Positions 1-9,700 of a stretch of DNA of 64,000 nt are shown here, piece after piece. Positions within the stretch are counted from its first letter, which is position 1. The number at the start of each line of letters is the position of its first letter. The stretch covers positions 1 to 64,000 of the forward strand of contig NZ_JACJHR010000017.1 of NCBI RefSeq assembly GCF_014174495.1. The letters are read 5' to 3'. The notes below the pieces were generated by a model. It worked only from the letters and a program-made list of their open reading frames with translations. It did no database searches and was not told the DNA's origin. Source of the DNA: Amycolatopsis echigonensis. Its GTDB lineage: Bacteria; Actinomycetota; Actinomycetes; Mycobacteriales; Pseudonocardiaceae. A program made the position numbers and the translations under genes.

Positions 1-207
1 CCCGCCGTAGTGGATCGAGCCCGAATCCGGCCGGACGATCCCGGCGAGACAGTGCAAGAGCGTCGATTTCCCCGACCCCGACGCGCCCATGATCGCGAGC
101 ACTTCCCCCGCCGAGACGGCCAGCGCCGCCCCGTCGAGCGCCCGCGTCTGGCCGAACGATTTGTGCAGCCCGCTGCCCGCGAGCAACGGAGTTCCCGGCC
201 TGGTCAT
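1..207 (-). CDS. ABC transporter ATP-binding protein (3' part cut by window edge)
   Basis: This is the N-terminal 69 codons of an ABC transporter ATPase that energises export or import across the cytoplasmic membrane. The translation shows the ABC order: a short beta-strand start (SFGQTRAL), then the Walker A loop GASGSGKST and the downstream helix LLHCLAG. The rest of the gene (Q-loop, signature, Walker B) lies outside the window. The start codon shares one base with the stop of the upstream PadR gene (TGATG), so the two are translationally coupled. A PadR repressor paired with an ABC ATPase usually controls a drug-efflux or MacB-type exporter; the substrate cannot be read here. Confidence 0.9.
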   Translation of the reverse strand, partial: MTRPGTPLLAGSGLHKSFGQTRALDGAALAVSAGEVLAIMGASGSGKSTLLHCLAGIVRPDSGSIHYGG

Positions 208-728
208 CAGCGCACCGCCTTCTCGAGTTCGCCGAGCCGGGCGGCGGTGAGCTCCAGCCACCGCAGATCCGCCTCGAGGTGGAAGAGCGCGTGGTCGCAG
301 ATCAGCTGATCGGCGAGGTCGCCCTCGTACTTCCGTTTCGTGAGCGAACGCATCACCTTGAGATGCTCGCCGCGCTGGACGTCGAGCACGTCGGTGGCGT
401 CGCGCCCGGACAGCAGCGCGAGGACCACCTTCGTGTACAGCGTGTTCTGCAGATACGGCTCCGGGTTTTCCGGAGTGCTCAGCCACTTCTCGACGTCGGT
501 GATCCCGGCGTCGGTGATCGTGTAGCGCTTCCGCTCCGGCCCTTCGCCGCTCTCGACCCCCGCGACCTCGACCATGCCGTTGCGCAGCAGACGCGACAGC
601 GTCGAGTAGACCTGGCCGTACGCGAGCGGGCGGTCCTGCCCGAACTGCTCGTCGTACGCCCGTTTCAGGTCGTACCCGTGCCTCGGACCCGACTCGAGCA
701 ACCCGAGCAAGGTATGTGAAACCGACAT
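207..728 (-). CDS. PadR family transcriptional regulator
   Basis: A 173-residue PadR repressor of the kind that senses phenolics or drugs and controls an adjacent transporter. The N-terminal winged helix (about residues 1-90) carries the typical HGYDLKRAYDE and YGQVYSTLSRLLRNGMV motifs, where helix 3 reads DNA. The C-terminal half (about 95-173) is the helical Vir_act_alpha_C type dimerisation domain. It is co-transcribed with the ABC ATPase whose start overlaps its stop. A long dyad 44-92 bp upstream of its start is the expected autoregulatory operator. Length and domain order are normal for the family. Confidence 0.93.
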   Translation of the reverse strand: MSVSHTLLGLLESGPRHGYDLKRAYDEQFGQDRPLAYGQVYSTLSRLLRNGMVEVAGVESGEGPERKRYTITDAGITDVEKWLSTPENPEPYLQNTLYTKVVLALLSGRDATDVLDVQRGEHLKVMRSLTKRKYEGDLADQLICDHALFHLEADLRWLELTAARLGELEKAVR

Positions 729-771
729 TCCCCTGTTCCTCCCTTGACCCCGGAAACCCGGGGGTGAAGAT

Positions 772-820
772 CACTATACAGCAGAGGTATACGCGCCGTG
801 TATACCTCTGCAGAATAGTG
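772..820. promoter_or_regulatory. PadR operator: 49-bp interrupted dyad
   Basis: Perfect 12-bp arms (781-792 GCAGAGGTATAC and 800-811 GTATACCTCTGC) flank a 7-bp centre. The symmetry extends about the same centre (position 796) to CACTAT at 772-777 and ATAGTG at 815-820. The inner GTATAC repeats fit the A/T-rich half-sites PadR proteins bind. It sits upstream of the PadR-ABC operon on the minus strand, so autoregulation is the simplest reading (inference). Confidence 0.75.
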
Positions 821-984
821 CGTTTTCGCAGTTCAGAGCGTTTTTTCGAGGCCATCGGTCCGCAATCACCTTCGCGCGGTGCGGCTCCCGGCCGTTGTCT
901 CTCCTCGATCGGACTACTCCCAGGTTTCACGCCCGGCGGGATGAGGTATCGCTGCAGGCGACGCTATCCGCCAGAGGAGGAACC

Positions 985-1254
985 ATGCACGCACAGCGCG
1001 GAGACTGGCTGGTCGTGAAGGGAAACCAGGTGGACGTGCCGGAGCACCGGGGCCGCATCGTGGCCGTGGGTTCGCCCGAGGGCGACCCTCCGTTCACCGT
1101 CCGCTGGGAGGGCGCGGACCACGAGTCGACGGTCTTCCCGGGCCCGGACGCGATCGTGCTGACCGACGCGGAGCTGGCCGCCCAGGACAAGCACGCCCAG
1201 GAACGGGTCGAGGGTCTGGGCGCGCTTCAGCACCATCTCCCGACTGACGCGTAA
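985..1254 (+). CDS. DUF1918 domain protein
   Basis: An 89-residue actinobacterial DUF1918 protein. It begins MHAQRGDWLVV and carries the family pattern of a small SH3-like beta-barrel with alternating charged and Gly/Pro turns (HRGRIVAVG, PPFTVRWEG, HESTVFPGPDA). The function of the family is unknown. I chose ATG 985 because GAGGAGG at 974-980 is an ideal ribosome binding site and family members start at this methionine; the frame stays open further upstream but without homology. It is monocistronic and convergent with the P-type ATPase, from which a hairpin separates it. Confidence 0.85.
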   Translation: MHAQRGDWLVVKGNQVDVPEHRGRIVAVGSPEGDPPFTVRWEGADHESTVFPGPDAIVLTDAELAAQDKHAQERVEGLGALQHHLPTDA

Positions 1255-1257
1255 CAG

Positions 1258-1310
1258 TCCGTGAGGGGAACCTTGGGGGACCCTGCTTCCCTCCGGATTC
1301 CCCTCACGGA
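1258..1310. terminator. Bidirectional terminator hairpin
   Basis: A 13-bp perfect inverted repeat, TCCGTGAGGGGAA at 1258-1270 and its complement at 1298-1310, lies between the converging DUF1918 and P-type ATPase genes. The P-ATPase coding frame ends inside the right arm (1304). Related GTGAGGGG/CCCCTCAC elements recur at 21184-21203 and 41118-41171. Confidence 0.7.
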
Positions 1311-3685
1311 CCCGCCCGCCCGATCCGGTTCCCGATCCACCGCCCGATCTCGATCAGCACCACTCCCGCCGCCGCGCAGAGCACCGCGGTCAGCGTGTAG
1401 CCGGTGTTGCTCGGGTCCAGCTGGAAGATCTCCCGCGTCCACGGCAGCACGAACATCAGCGCCGAAACGACCGCCATCGTCGCGACCAGTGCGGCCTTCC
1501 ACCAGGTGTACGGCCGCGCGACGACCGCGAGCACCCACAGCGCCAGCGCCATCAGCGTCATCAACGCCGTGGTGCTCGCCTGCACCTGCGCGGCCTCGGT
1601 GGTCGCGTTGCCGGGGTGGACCAGGATGTACGAGACGAACGACGCGGCCCCGATCACGACCCCGGCCGGGACCGCCATCCGCAGCACGCGGCCGACGAAT
1701 CCGGGGCGGGCGCGGTCGTTGTTGGGGGCCAGCGACAGCACGAACGCGGGCAGGCCGATGGTGAACCAGCCGACGATCGTGACGTGCCTCGGCAGGAACG
1801 GGTACGGCATCGCGTCCAGGCCGATCAGCCCGGGCACGCCGACGATCAGCGCCAGCAGCACCGAGTACACGGTCTTGGTGAGGAACAGGTTCGCGACGCG
1901 TTCGATGTTGCCGATCACCCGGCGGCCCTCGCCGACGACGTGCGGCAGGGTCGCGAAAGCGTTGTCCAGCAAGACGATCTGCGCGACGGACCGGGTCGCC
2001 GGGCTGCCCGCGCCCATCGCGACGCCGACGTCGGAGTCCTTCAGGGCGAGCACGTCGTTGACACCGTCGCCGGTCATCGCGACCGTGTGCCCACCAGCTT
2101 GGAGCGCGGCGACCATCGCCCGCTTCTGCGCGGGCGTCGCCCGGCCGAACACGGCGGTGCTTTCCAGCTGGTCAGCCAGCTTGCCGGGGTCCTCCGACAG
2201 CGTCCGCGCGTCGACCGGGGCCTCGCCGCCGGGCAGGGCCAGCGCGCGGGCCACGCCGCCGACCGACACCGCGTTGTCGCCCGAAATCAGTTTCACCGCA
2301 ACGCCTTGGGCGGCGAAATAGTCCAATGTCTCGCGGGCGTCGCCGCGGATCTTCTGTTCCAGCACGGCCAGCGCCACCGGCGTGACCTTGCCCGGTCCGT
2401 CGGGCGCGTCGACCGCGTTCGCCGCCCGGCCGAGCAGCAGCACCCGCAGGCCCTGCGCGCCGATCCGCTCCGCTTCCGCGCGTTCCTCCGATTCGGCGGG
2501 CAGCAGCACGTCCGGCGCGCCGAGCACCCAGTCGCCGTGCTCGCCGAACGCCGCGCCGCTCCACTTCCGCGCCGAGGAGAACGGCACCACGGCGGTCGGC
2601 GTCCAGTCCGGCGCGGCCGGGCAGCCCTCGGCGATCGCGGCCAGGCTGGCGTTCGGCCGCGGGTCGGCGGCGGCGAGCGCGGCCAGCACGGTCTCCGGAG
2701 TTTCCCCCGCTTCGTGCAGCCGCCGCAGCTCGGACAGCCGCATCGCGTTCTCGGTGAGCGTGCCGGTCTTGTCCGCGCAGACGACGTCCACGCGCGCCAG
2801 ACCCTCGATCGCGGGCAGCTCGTTGACCAGGCACTGCCGACGGCCCAGCCGGATCACGCCGACCGCGAACGCGACCGACGTCAGCAGGATCAGGCCTTCG
2901 GGCACCATCGGGACGAGCGCCGCGACCATCCCGCGCAGCGCGGCGGGCAGCGCCTGCGACCCGGACAGCTGGTTGTAGATCGACAGCGCCCCGGCCGGGA
3001 CGAGCAGGTAGGTGATGACCTTCAGGATCTTGTTGATGCCGTTCCGCAGCTCCGAATCGACCAGGGTGAACCGGCCCGCCTCCTCGGCCAGCTTCGCCGC
3101 GTAAGCCTCGGAGCCGACCTTCGTCGCCCGGTACGCGCCGTTCCCGGCCACCACGAAGCTGCCGGACATGATCGGGTCGCCCGCGTGCTTCACCACCGGG
3201 TCCGACTCGCCGGTGAGCAGCGATTCGTCGACCTCGAGCGCGTCCGCGGCCAGCACCTCGCCGTCGACCACCACCTGGTCGCCCGCGCCGATCTCGATCA
3301 CGTCGTCGGCCACGACCTCTTCCGGCGCCAGCTCGCCGCTGGTCCCGTCGCGGCGCACACGCGGCCGCACCTGCCCGACGATGGCGAGCCGGTCCAGCGT
3401 CCGCTTGGCGCGCAGCTCCTGCACGATGCCGACGACGCTGTTCGCCACGATCACCCCGGCGAACAGCCCGTCCAGCAGGTAGCCGGTGGAGAAGATGATG
3501 ACCGCGAGCACCGCGAAGATCGCGTTGATCCGCGTGAAGACATTCGCCCGGACGATCTCCCACGCGCTGCGGCTGGTGCGCGAGGGCACGTCGTTCGTCC
3601 GTCCCGCGGCGACCCGCTCGGCCACCTCGGCCGCGGTGAGCCCGCGCGTGCTGTCCTGCGTGAGCAGGCCGTCGTCCCCTGGCAT
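1304..3685 (-). CDS. ctpE: P-type cation-translocating ATPase, CtpE-like
   Basis: A 793-residue P-type ATPase of the cytoplasmic membrane. The order is: N-terminal cation-ATPase segment ([18 protein letters not shown]), a first membrane pair, an actuator domain with the TGES loop (LLTGESDPV), and M4 with PEGL. Then come the phosphorylation motif DKTGTLT (Asp near residue 305), the hinge motif [13 protein letters not shown] (near 538), and C-terminal membrane helices including [15 protein letters not shown]. The sequence tracks mycobacterial CtpE through most of its length, including PRHVTI and SLAPNNDRA. CtpE has been linked to calcium uptake and cell-surface integrity. There is no heavy-metal-binding domain or CPC motif, which argues against a copper or zinc pump. 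Monocistronic. Confidence 0.88.
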   Translation of the reverse strand: MPGDDGLLTQDSTRGLTAAEVAERVAAGRTNDVPSRTSRSAWEIVRANVFTRINAIFAVLAVIIFSTGYLLDGLFAGVIVANSVVGIVQELRAKRTLDRLAIVGQVRPRVRRDGTSGELAPEEVVADDVIEIGAGDQVVVDGEVLAADALEVDESLLTGESDPVVKHAGDPIMSGSFVVAGNGAYRATKVGSEAYAAKLAEEAGRFTLVDSELRNGINKILKVITYLLVPAGALSIYNQLSGSQALPAALRGMVAALVPMVPEGLILLTSVAFAVGVIRLGRRQCLVNELPAIEGLARVDVVCADKTGTLTENAMRLSELRRLHEAGETPETVLAALAAADPRPNASLAAIAEGCPAAPDWTPTAVVPFSSARKWSGAAFGEHGDWVLGAPDVLLPAESEERAEAERIGAQGLRVLLLGRAANAVDAPDGPGKVTPVALAVLEQKIRGDARETLDYFAAQGVAVKLISGDNAVSVGGVARALALPGGEAPVDARTLSEDPGKLADQLESTAVFGRATPAQKRAMVAALQAGGHTVAMTGDGVNDVLALKDSDVGVAMGAGSPATRSVAQIVLLDNAFATLPHVVGEGRRVIGNIERVANLFLTKTVYSVLLALIVGVPGLIGLDAMPYPFLPRHVTIVGWFTIGLPAFVLSLAPNNDRARPGFVGRVLRMAVPAGVVIGAASFVSYILVHPGNATTEAAQVQASTTALMTLMALALWVLAVVARPYTWWKAALVATMAVVSALMFVLPWTREIFQLDPSNTGYTLTAVLCAAAGVVLIEIGRWIGNRIGRAGP

Positions 3686-3809
3686 GGCCTCGACCTTACG
3701 CAGTTTCCGGGCAAATCCGTCACGTCCTCGCCCCCGACGGGTCCGCCCGTTCGGGTGACTCGGCGCGGGCCACCGGCCAAGACAGGACGCGCGGCCTCCG
3801 GCGGACGGT

Positions 3810-4010
3810 TCAGCTCAGCCACTGCTTAGGCGGCGGGTACACATAACGCGCGATCGTCGTGCTCACCCAGCCGATGCAGAAGCCGCCGAACACCGGCAGC
3901 ACGATCGCCACCTCGTGTCCGCCGCGGAACAGGCCGACGAACAGCAAGACCAGCGCCCACGCGACGAGCAGCCCGGCGCTGTAGGTCCAGTAGTTGCGGT
4001 ACCCGCGCAT
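3810..4010 (-). CDS. Small two-helix membrane protein
   Basis: A 66-residue protein starting [13 protein letters not shown] with two hydrophobic segments (about residues 9-27 and 33-53) and a short C-terminal tail KQWLS. I placed the start at 4010 because a GGGAGG site lies just upstream and the open frame further upstream reads as Arg/Gly-rich shadow sequence. It is divergent from the DUF3558 lipoprotein gene. I do not recognise a family; nothing suggests catalysis. Confidence 0.65.
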   Translation of the reverse strand: MRGYRNYWTYSAGLLVAWALVLLFVGLFRGGHEVAIVLPVFGGFCIGWVSTTIARYVYPPPKQWLS

Positions 4011-4151
4011 GGCAACCTCCCAAGTCTTCTCTTCCCGAGTGTTCCTGGCGCAGATCTCGATTGCATGCCCAAGGACGGATAAGGCATTCGACCGCACAAA
4101 ACGGTCTTTCGCGTCCTTTCGACGGGAAACCGAAAGCGCCGGAACGCAGCT

Positions 4152-4736
4152 ATGCTCAATTCCGTGGCGCCGAACAAAACTGTGCTTCCGCACGGCAGCC
4201 GCCGGGCGGGCCTGCTGCTCGCGGTGCTCCTCGGCGTCGCAGGCTGCTCGTCCGCGCCGACGCCTCCGCCCCGGCTGTCGCCGCCGCTGCCCGACGCCCC
4301 GCTCGACCTCACGCAGTTCACGACCAAACCCTGCGACCTGATGACCCACGACCAACTGGTCACGTTCTTCGTCAGCAGCCCGGGAACGACCGCGACGGCC
4401 GGCGGCAAGACCGCCTGCACCTGGATTCCCCGCGACACGAAGGCGTTGAGCTACGTCGCCTCCGTCGACACGACCTCAGGCGGGCTGGAAGCCCTCTACC
4501 ATCACCGAGCCGCTGTTCCCGGCTTCGCCCCGGTCTCCGTCCACCACTACCCCGGCATCCACCGGGACAACGGGGACGGCCACTGCACCGTCGAAACCGG
4601 CGTCGCCAACGACACGCTTCTCAGCGTGACCGTGACCGCGACCGACCCCAAGCTGGACGCCTACAGCGATCCCTGTTACGAGGCCGACCGGTTCGCCGGA
4701 AGCATGATCGCCTATCAGGCCAACCGGGCGCCCTGA
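4152..4736 (+). CDS. DUF3558-family lipoprotein
   Basis: A 194-residue secreted lipoprotein. A hydrophobic signal (GLLLAVLLGVAGC) ends in a lipobox cysteine near residue 32, followed by a Pro-rich linker and a DUF3558-type domain with the spaced cysteines of the family (KPCDLMTHDQL, TACTWIP, GHCTVE, DPCYEAD). Such proteins are common, often multicopy, surface lipoproteins in Pseudonocardiaceae and mycobacteria with no assigned reaction. ATG 4152 is used; GTG 4164 in the same frame, preceded by TATGCT, is an alternative and perhaps leaderless start. Monocistronic. Confidence 0.8.
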   Translation: MLNSVAPNKTVLPHGSRRAGLLLAVLLGVAGCSSAPTPPPRLSPPLPDAPLDLTQFTTKPCDLMTHDQLVTFFVSSPGTTATAGGKTACTWIPRDTKALSYVASVDTTSGGLEALYHHRAAVPGFAPVSVHHYPGIHRDNGDGHCTVETGVANDTLLSVTVTATDPKLDAYSDPCYEADRFAGSMIAYQANRAP

Positions 4737-4740
4737 CCGG

Positions 4741-5406
4741 TCAAATCAGTACGCAATCCCCGCATTTCGGACCGTTCCGATCCGGTGCCGCCCGATAAAA
4801 CAAACAACAGCTGCGGCGACGGAACCGTCCATTCTCCCGGGTGCCGGTACCGGCGAGCTCCGGCAATTCCTCCAGCGCGGCAACAATTCGGGCGATCCGG
4901 TCAGTCCACTCCGGACGCTCGGAACGCAGTACCGTCACCGCCCCGTTCAGCGCCGACGCCACGTTCCCCCGCCGGACATTCCGCGCTAGCGAGAACCGTG
5001 CCATCGCGTCGTCCAACCGCGCCACCGGCCCGCGCAGCACCCGCGCAGCGAACGCACTGACCACATCGGACTCAACCGGCGGATTTTCCTCAAGGGACAA
5101 CGGAAACGCGCCGCCCAGCTTCGGCTGCCACCAAGCCGTCGAGTAGTCCGGAACCGCGCCCGCGCCGACCGCGAGCCCCAACGCGGGCGAGATGATCCGC
5201 GCCGCCAGTCCGAGATGCGCGATCGACGCCGCGACCCGCGGTTCCACGAAATCGCCGCCGAGCACGGCCCGGTTCTGCGCGACTCGCTCGCGCAGCACCG
5301 GGCCGTCGTCGAGGACTTCGGAAAGCGGACGCCACGGCTCGGCCGGTTCGCCCGCCGGATGCGTGTCCACGGCGAAGAACGGGCCCAGTCCGGTCAGCGG
5401 GTTCAC
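4741..5406 (-). CDS. FhuF-like (2Fe-2S)-binding protein
   Basis: A 221-residue protein whose C-terminus carries the cysteine pattern RRSCCLFY...KCGDCVLI (C-C-x10-C-x2-C), the 2Fe-2S signature of FhuF-type ferric-siderophore reductases. The middle contains the family-like DYSTAWWQPKLGGAFPL stretch. Classical FhuF releases iron from siderophores by reduction. Here the gene overlaps the cobalt transporter cbtA (GTGA) and lies under a cobalamin riboswitch, so a role in cobalt or corrinoid reduction is a reasonable inference. The GTG start at 5406 is chosen for that overlap; sequence upstream in the frame is Arg-rich and belongs to cbtA in another frame. Confidence 0.75.
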   Translation of the reverse strand: MNPLTGLGPFFAVDTHPAGEPAEPWRPLSEVLDDGPVLRERVAQNRAVLGGDFVEPRVAASIAHLGLAARIISPALGLAVGAGAVPDYSTAWWQPKLGGAFPLSLEENPPVESDVVSAFAARVLRGPVARLDDAMARFSLARNVRRGNVASALNGAVTVLRSERPEWTDRIARIVAALEELPELAGTGTRENGRFRRRSCCLFYRAAPDRNGPKCGDCVLI

Positions 5407-6242
5407 GCCTCGACGGTAGCCGCGCGCCCGCGGTCCAGCACACGTTCGGCGAGCGGGCCGAACACGAGCCCGATGGTCGTCCACAGGATGACCTGAGCCA
5501 CCACCGAGCAGAGCCGGAATCCCGCGAGCGTGTCGGCCGGGAATCCGGGGTACACGATCCGGCCGCCGGGGCCCTTGAGCGGCAGCGGGGTCTCGCTGGC
5601 CTGCGGACCGTACTCGGCGACATTGGAGGCCAGCGAACCCAGCGACGGCAGCAGTGCCATCAGCAGCGCGGACAGCACGACGAACCCGGCGCCCGCGACG
5701 AGCGTCGCGTTCCAGTTGCCCAGCCGCGGGGCGAGCCGCTTGCCCGCGACGACGGCCGCGACCAGGAAAATCACCGACGCGACCACCATCGTCAGGTACA
5801 GCCCGGTGCGCGCGCCGATCGTGGCCTCGTGCCCGATGGCCGGCGGGTTGGCCGGGTATTTCAGGAACGGCACGAGGTACAGCGCCAGGAATCCGGCCCC
5901 GGCCACGAGCACCGCCAGCACCCGCGCGCGGATCCGGCCGACGCGGCCCAGCAGCACGGTGTAGGTCACCGCGAACAGCAGGCCCATCGCGACCCCGAAG
6001 AGCACCATGCCGAGCCCGATGCCCAGGTTGCCTTGCACGGCACGGCTGAAAACCTCGTGGTCCCCGTGCTCGGTCGGCAGGCCGGCGGCCTGGTCGAGCG
6101 CCATCTGCGCCTCGTCGCGGCCGGATTCGTAGTCGATCGCCGCCTGGGTCAGCGGTTCGGCGAAGATCCGGGCGAAGACGAACGCCAGCACTCCGCCCAG
6201 CGCTCCGGCGAGGAGGCCGCGCAGAATCAGCTTGTTCTGCAT
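5403..6242 (-). CDS. cbtA: CbtA-type cobalt transporter subunit
   Basis: A 279-residue integral membrane protein of the CbtA family, predicted to take up cobalt for B12 synthesis with the small CbtB partner. It starts MQNKLILRGLLAGALGGVLAFVFARIFAEP, the hallmark first helix, and has about six further hydrophobic segments with the PFLKYPANPPAIG loop. A short charged loop (ESGRDEAQMALDQAAG) follows helix 1. It lies 25 bp after cbtB and overlaps the FhuF-like gene by 4 bp. An upstream in-frame extension is rejected because it runs through cbtB and the riboswitch. Confidence 0.9.
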   Translation of the reverse strand: MQNKLILRGLLAGALGGVLAFVFARIFAEPLTQAAIDYESGRDEAQMALDQAAGLPTEHGDHEVFSRAVQGNLGIGLGMVLFGVAMGLLFAVTYTVLLGRVGRIRARVLAVLVAGAGFLALYLVPFLKYPANPPAIGHEATIGARTGLYLTMVVASVIFLVAAVVAGKRLAPRLGNWNATLVAGAGFVVLSALLMALLPSLGSLASNVAEYGPQASETPLPLKGPGGRIVYPGFPADTLAGFRLCSVVAQVILWTTIGLVFGPLAERVLDRGRAATVEA

Positions 6243-6267
6243 TGTTCGGTTGTCCGTTCCGGGCGCG

Positions 6268-6477
6268 TCAGTGGCAGGGGAAGCCGAGGAAGTGCCGCGC
6301 GTCGTGGACGAACTCGTGCACGTGGGTGTCGCTGCCGAAGATCGAAACCGCGCCCTGGTCGACGCCGATGAAGTAGTACAGCAGCAGCGCGCCGACGACG
6401 GTCGCGCCGAGCAGCAAAGCGGCTTTCGACACGGGCAAGACGACGGGGGTGGACCGGTCGGCCGGAATGGTGGCCAT
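6268..6477 (-). CDS. cbtB: CbtB-type cobalt transporter subunit
   Basis: A 69-residue membrane protein with one transmembrane helix (about residues 18-38, KAALLLGATVVGALLLYYF) and a His-rich tail THVHEFVHDARHFLGFPCH. The terminal histidines and PCH end are typical of CbtB and probably bind Co2+ at the outer face (family inference). AAGGAGA lies directly upstream of the ATG. It is the first gene of the cbtB-cbtA-FhuF-like operon and sits right behind the cobalamin riboswitch. Confidence 0.9.
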   Translation of the reverse strand: MATIPADRSTPVVLPVSKAALLLGATVVGALLLYYFIGVDQGAVSIFGSDTHVHEFVHDARHFLGFPCH

Positions 6478-6494
6478 GGCTCTCCTTCGGGATG

Positions 6495-6640
6495 ACGCGT
6501 CCCTTGCGGGTGGACCTGACGACGGCTCCTCGACCTGACTCGCCCCGGGAGGGGCTCACAGTGGCGCGACCGTGCCGGAATCTCACCGGCTTCGGGAAGC
6601 CGTCGCGCGAGCAGCACGGTACGGCGGTGTCCGGCCGGTC
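6495..6640 (-). promoter_or_regulatory. Cobalamin riboswitch upstream of cbtB
   Basis: Read on the minus strand, this leader contains the conserved cobalamin-riboswitch core: GAAGCCGGTGAGATTCCGGC, then ACGGTCGCGCCACTGTGA (about 6556-6598), followed by the B12-box-like GAGTCAGGTCGAGGAG. This matches the GGTG...CCACTG consensus of the class. It ends about 15-20 bp before the cbtB start, so B12 binding most likely blocks translation or transcription of the cobalt uptake operon. Edges are approximate. Confidence 0.85.
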
Positions 6641-6728
6641 GTCAATCGCCCAAGGGTCCGGGCTGTCCGTTATCTCCTGGTTTGCGCGGCCGGTGTGCCC
6701 GGGGTCGCACCGAACGGAGCAAGCACGC

Positions 6729-9700
6729 TCACGCGGGGTCGCGGTAGAAGGCCAGGTGCTCCGGGCAGAGGTAGAGCGTGAGGCCTTCCGGCGTGTCGTA
6801 GCGGGACAGGCCGCCCCATTCCTCGTCCGGGTCGAGTTTGCCGAGCATCGCCTTCAGCGCGCGGAAGTCGGCGTCGGTCTTCGCGTGCGACTCCGGGAGG
6901 TCCTCCTCCTGCCGGTCCGCACCCGGCAGGAGGCGCTCGCGGTGCAGTTCCTTCGGCAGCTGGGCGGCCAGCTCCTTCATCAGGTCGCAGTCGGATTTCA
7001 GCTGCTCGTTCAGCACGCCCGCGGCCACCCCGAGCACCGGTCCGGCCAGCGGCGCGGCGTGTTTCATGACCCGGATGAGGTGCTCCAGGTGCGGCCCGAG
7101 CTTGACGAACCATTCCCGCGGCTGCGACACCGAGTACACGCCCTTGTCGCCGTCCAGCCGATGCCAGGCGCCGGGCTCCTCGCAGTAGAGGTGGATCTCG
7201 TAGGGCGAGCCGGTGATCCGCCGCCGCCCTGCCGGGACGACCGCGAACACGCTGGGGCAGCGCGCTTCCTGCTGGTGCTGCACGAGCCGTTGCAGGCGCA
7301 GGAACATCCGCTGGTGGTAGTCGCTCTGCTCCTCCAGCCGCTCGCCGAACTGCTCCACGGTGCGGGTCAGCCGCTCCATGGACGCGCGCGTCGAGTCCCG
7401 CTCGGCCGGGGCGAGGCCGAACAGCAGCTCCGGCACCGAAACCTGCTCGCCGGAGCGGTGGCATTCGATCTCGTGCTTGGGCGGCGTGCGTTCCAGCCGG
7501 GCGCGGAGGTTCTCGTAGTCGAACAGCTCCGGGCAGTCCGGTTCGCACCGGCACGGCACGCGGCGCGTGATGTCCAGGCCGGGGAACCGTTCCAGGGTCA
7601 GGTTGAGCCCCTCGTCGAGCACCATGAAGAACCCGACCGGCGACGGCCCGCGCACGGTCAGCTCGACGGTGTTGTGCTGGCGGTCCGCACTGACCAGCGC
7701 GAGGTGGCGGCCGTCGCGGTGGCCGAGCAGCGCACCAGTGCGCCAGTGCACGTTGCGGCTGAACCGGTGCGACCGCGCGATGAACCACGTCGGGATGCCC
7801 GGCGGCATGGTGTTGAGCTGGTAGATCACCTTGATCTGCTGGGCGTTCTCCCGCGCGGCCGCCCACTGCCCCGCGTACTCGGGCGGATTCCACTGCAGCC
7901 GCTCGACGACCAGGCTCAGATCTCCCCCGCCGTTCGACTCGACGCGGTAGGACAGGTCGTACTTGTCCATCATGCCGAGGAAATGGTCGCGGATCCCCTT
8001 GTCGAGGTCGTACCACAGCGCGGCGAGGTGTTCCCGGGTGAGCAGCCCGTGCCGTTCGGCGACCTCGTCGCTGTCCAGGACGCGGCTGATGTAGTCGTTG
8101 ACCCAGGAAGGCCGCAGCACGACCGTTTCCTGGAGGTCGGGATCGTCCGGGTAGTACAGGATGTCGCCGAGTTCGTGCAGCGCCCGGGCGATGAACCGGC
8201 TCGGCTCCGCGCCGGTGACGCCCGCTTCGGCCATGCTCCGCCACATCCGGCCGACCGTGATGTGGTTCTCCTGGGTCTGCCGCACCGCGTCCGCGGCGGC
8301 CAGCCAGGACGTAGGCCATTCCGAACCCATGAGCGGCAGTTCCGCCGCGTGCCGCGCGAGAAGATCGCGCAGTTCCCCGACGCCGTCCCGCGTCGCGTTG
8401 TCCACGTGCACGCTCGCGACGATTCTCGGGTATTTCGCCCGCAATTCGGCGAGCGGCAGATCGACCGGACGGCCGTGAATGTGCGTGGCCACGAGAACGA
8501 TCGGCGATTCCGGCGCGCGGGCGGTGATGATGTCGAGCCAGTAATGCAGTTTTCCCTGTTCCCACCCCAGCCGTGAATTCCACAGCAGGACGAACAGGGA
8601 ACGGTTGGTGAGGAAGAACTGATGGGTGGCGTGGTAGATCTGCTGGCCGCCGAAATCCCAGGTGGACATCCGCATCCGGACATCTCGTTCCGGGTGGTCG
8701 AGTTCGAGATCCCGCACGAGCAGGCCGTGTGTGGAGGGTTCGTCCGGATCGTGCTCGTCCTCGGCGAGAGCGCGGACGAGGGAAGTTTTGCCCACGCCGC
8801 CTTCGCCTACGACGAGGAGTTTGGACACCCATTGCGCGGTGCTGCCGCGTTCGCGCTCGCGGAGGAATTCGAGAACGGACTCGGACCCACTGGCGGTGAT
8901 TTCCGGAGGCGGGCTGATGAAGGGGTTACCGGAGACGCTGAGGGTGGTGAGCTTAGGCAAGTGCGCGAGAGCGGCGGGCAGACTGCGGAGGCGATTGTCG
9001 GAGAGGAGAAGGGTGGTGAGGCGGTCCAGGCGGGAGAAGTTTTCGGGGAGCGAGACGAGCTGGTTGCCCCGCAAGTCCAGATTCCGGAGGCTGCCGAGTT
9101 CCCCGAAGGATTCGGGCAGCTCGGCAAGGGCGTTCTCGGCCAGGAAAAGCCTGGTCAGGCCCGCGAGCTTGCCGAGGCGTGCGGGCAAGCTCGACAGCTG
9201 GTTCACCGACAGGTCGAGGTTGTCGAGATTCACCAGGTCCGCCAAGCTTTCCGGCAGATCCGTGAGGTAGTTCCGGCTCGCGTCGAGCCAGTGGAGACAG
9301 ACCAGGTCGCCGATGTTTTCCGGCAGCGAGGCGAGGTTGTTGCCGCTCAAGGAGAGACTGACCAAGCAAGGCAAGCTAGCCAGCCACTCGGGGACCGCGG
9401 CGAGCTCGTTGTTGGTGAGGAAAAGCCGCCTCAGCGCTCGGAGCCTCGCGACAGTGTCCGGCAGTTCGCCGAGCGAACACCGATTCAGGAACAGAGTCTC
9501 CAGCCGGCTCAGCTCGCCGAAGTCGAAGGAGGTCAGGTCGAGCGCGTTCCCCGCGGCGGAAAGGAAGCGCAGACCGCCGAAGCCGGCCAGCCAAGCAGGC
9601 AGTTCGACGGTCCCCGTGTCGTCCAAGGCCAGCATCGTGAGATCCACCAGCTCCCGCACCGGGTCCGGCAGGCCGTTCAGCGGATTCCCGCTGATCCACA

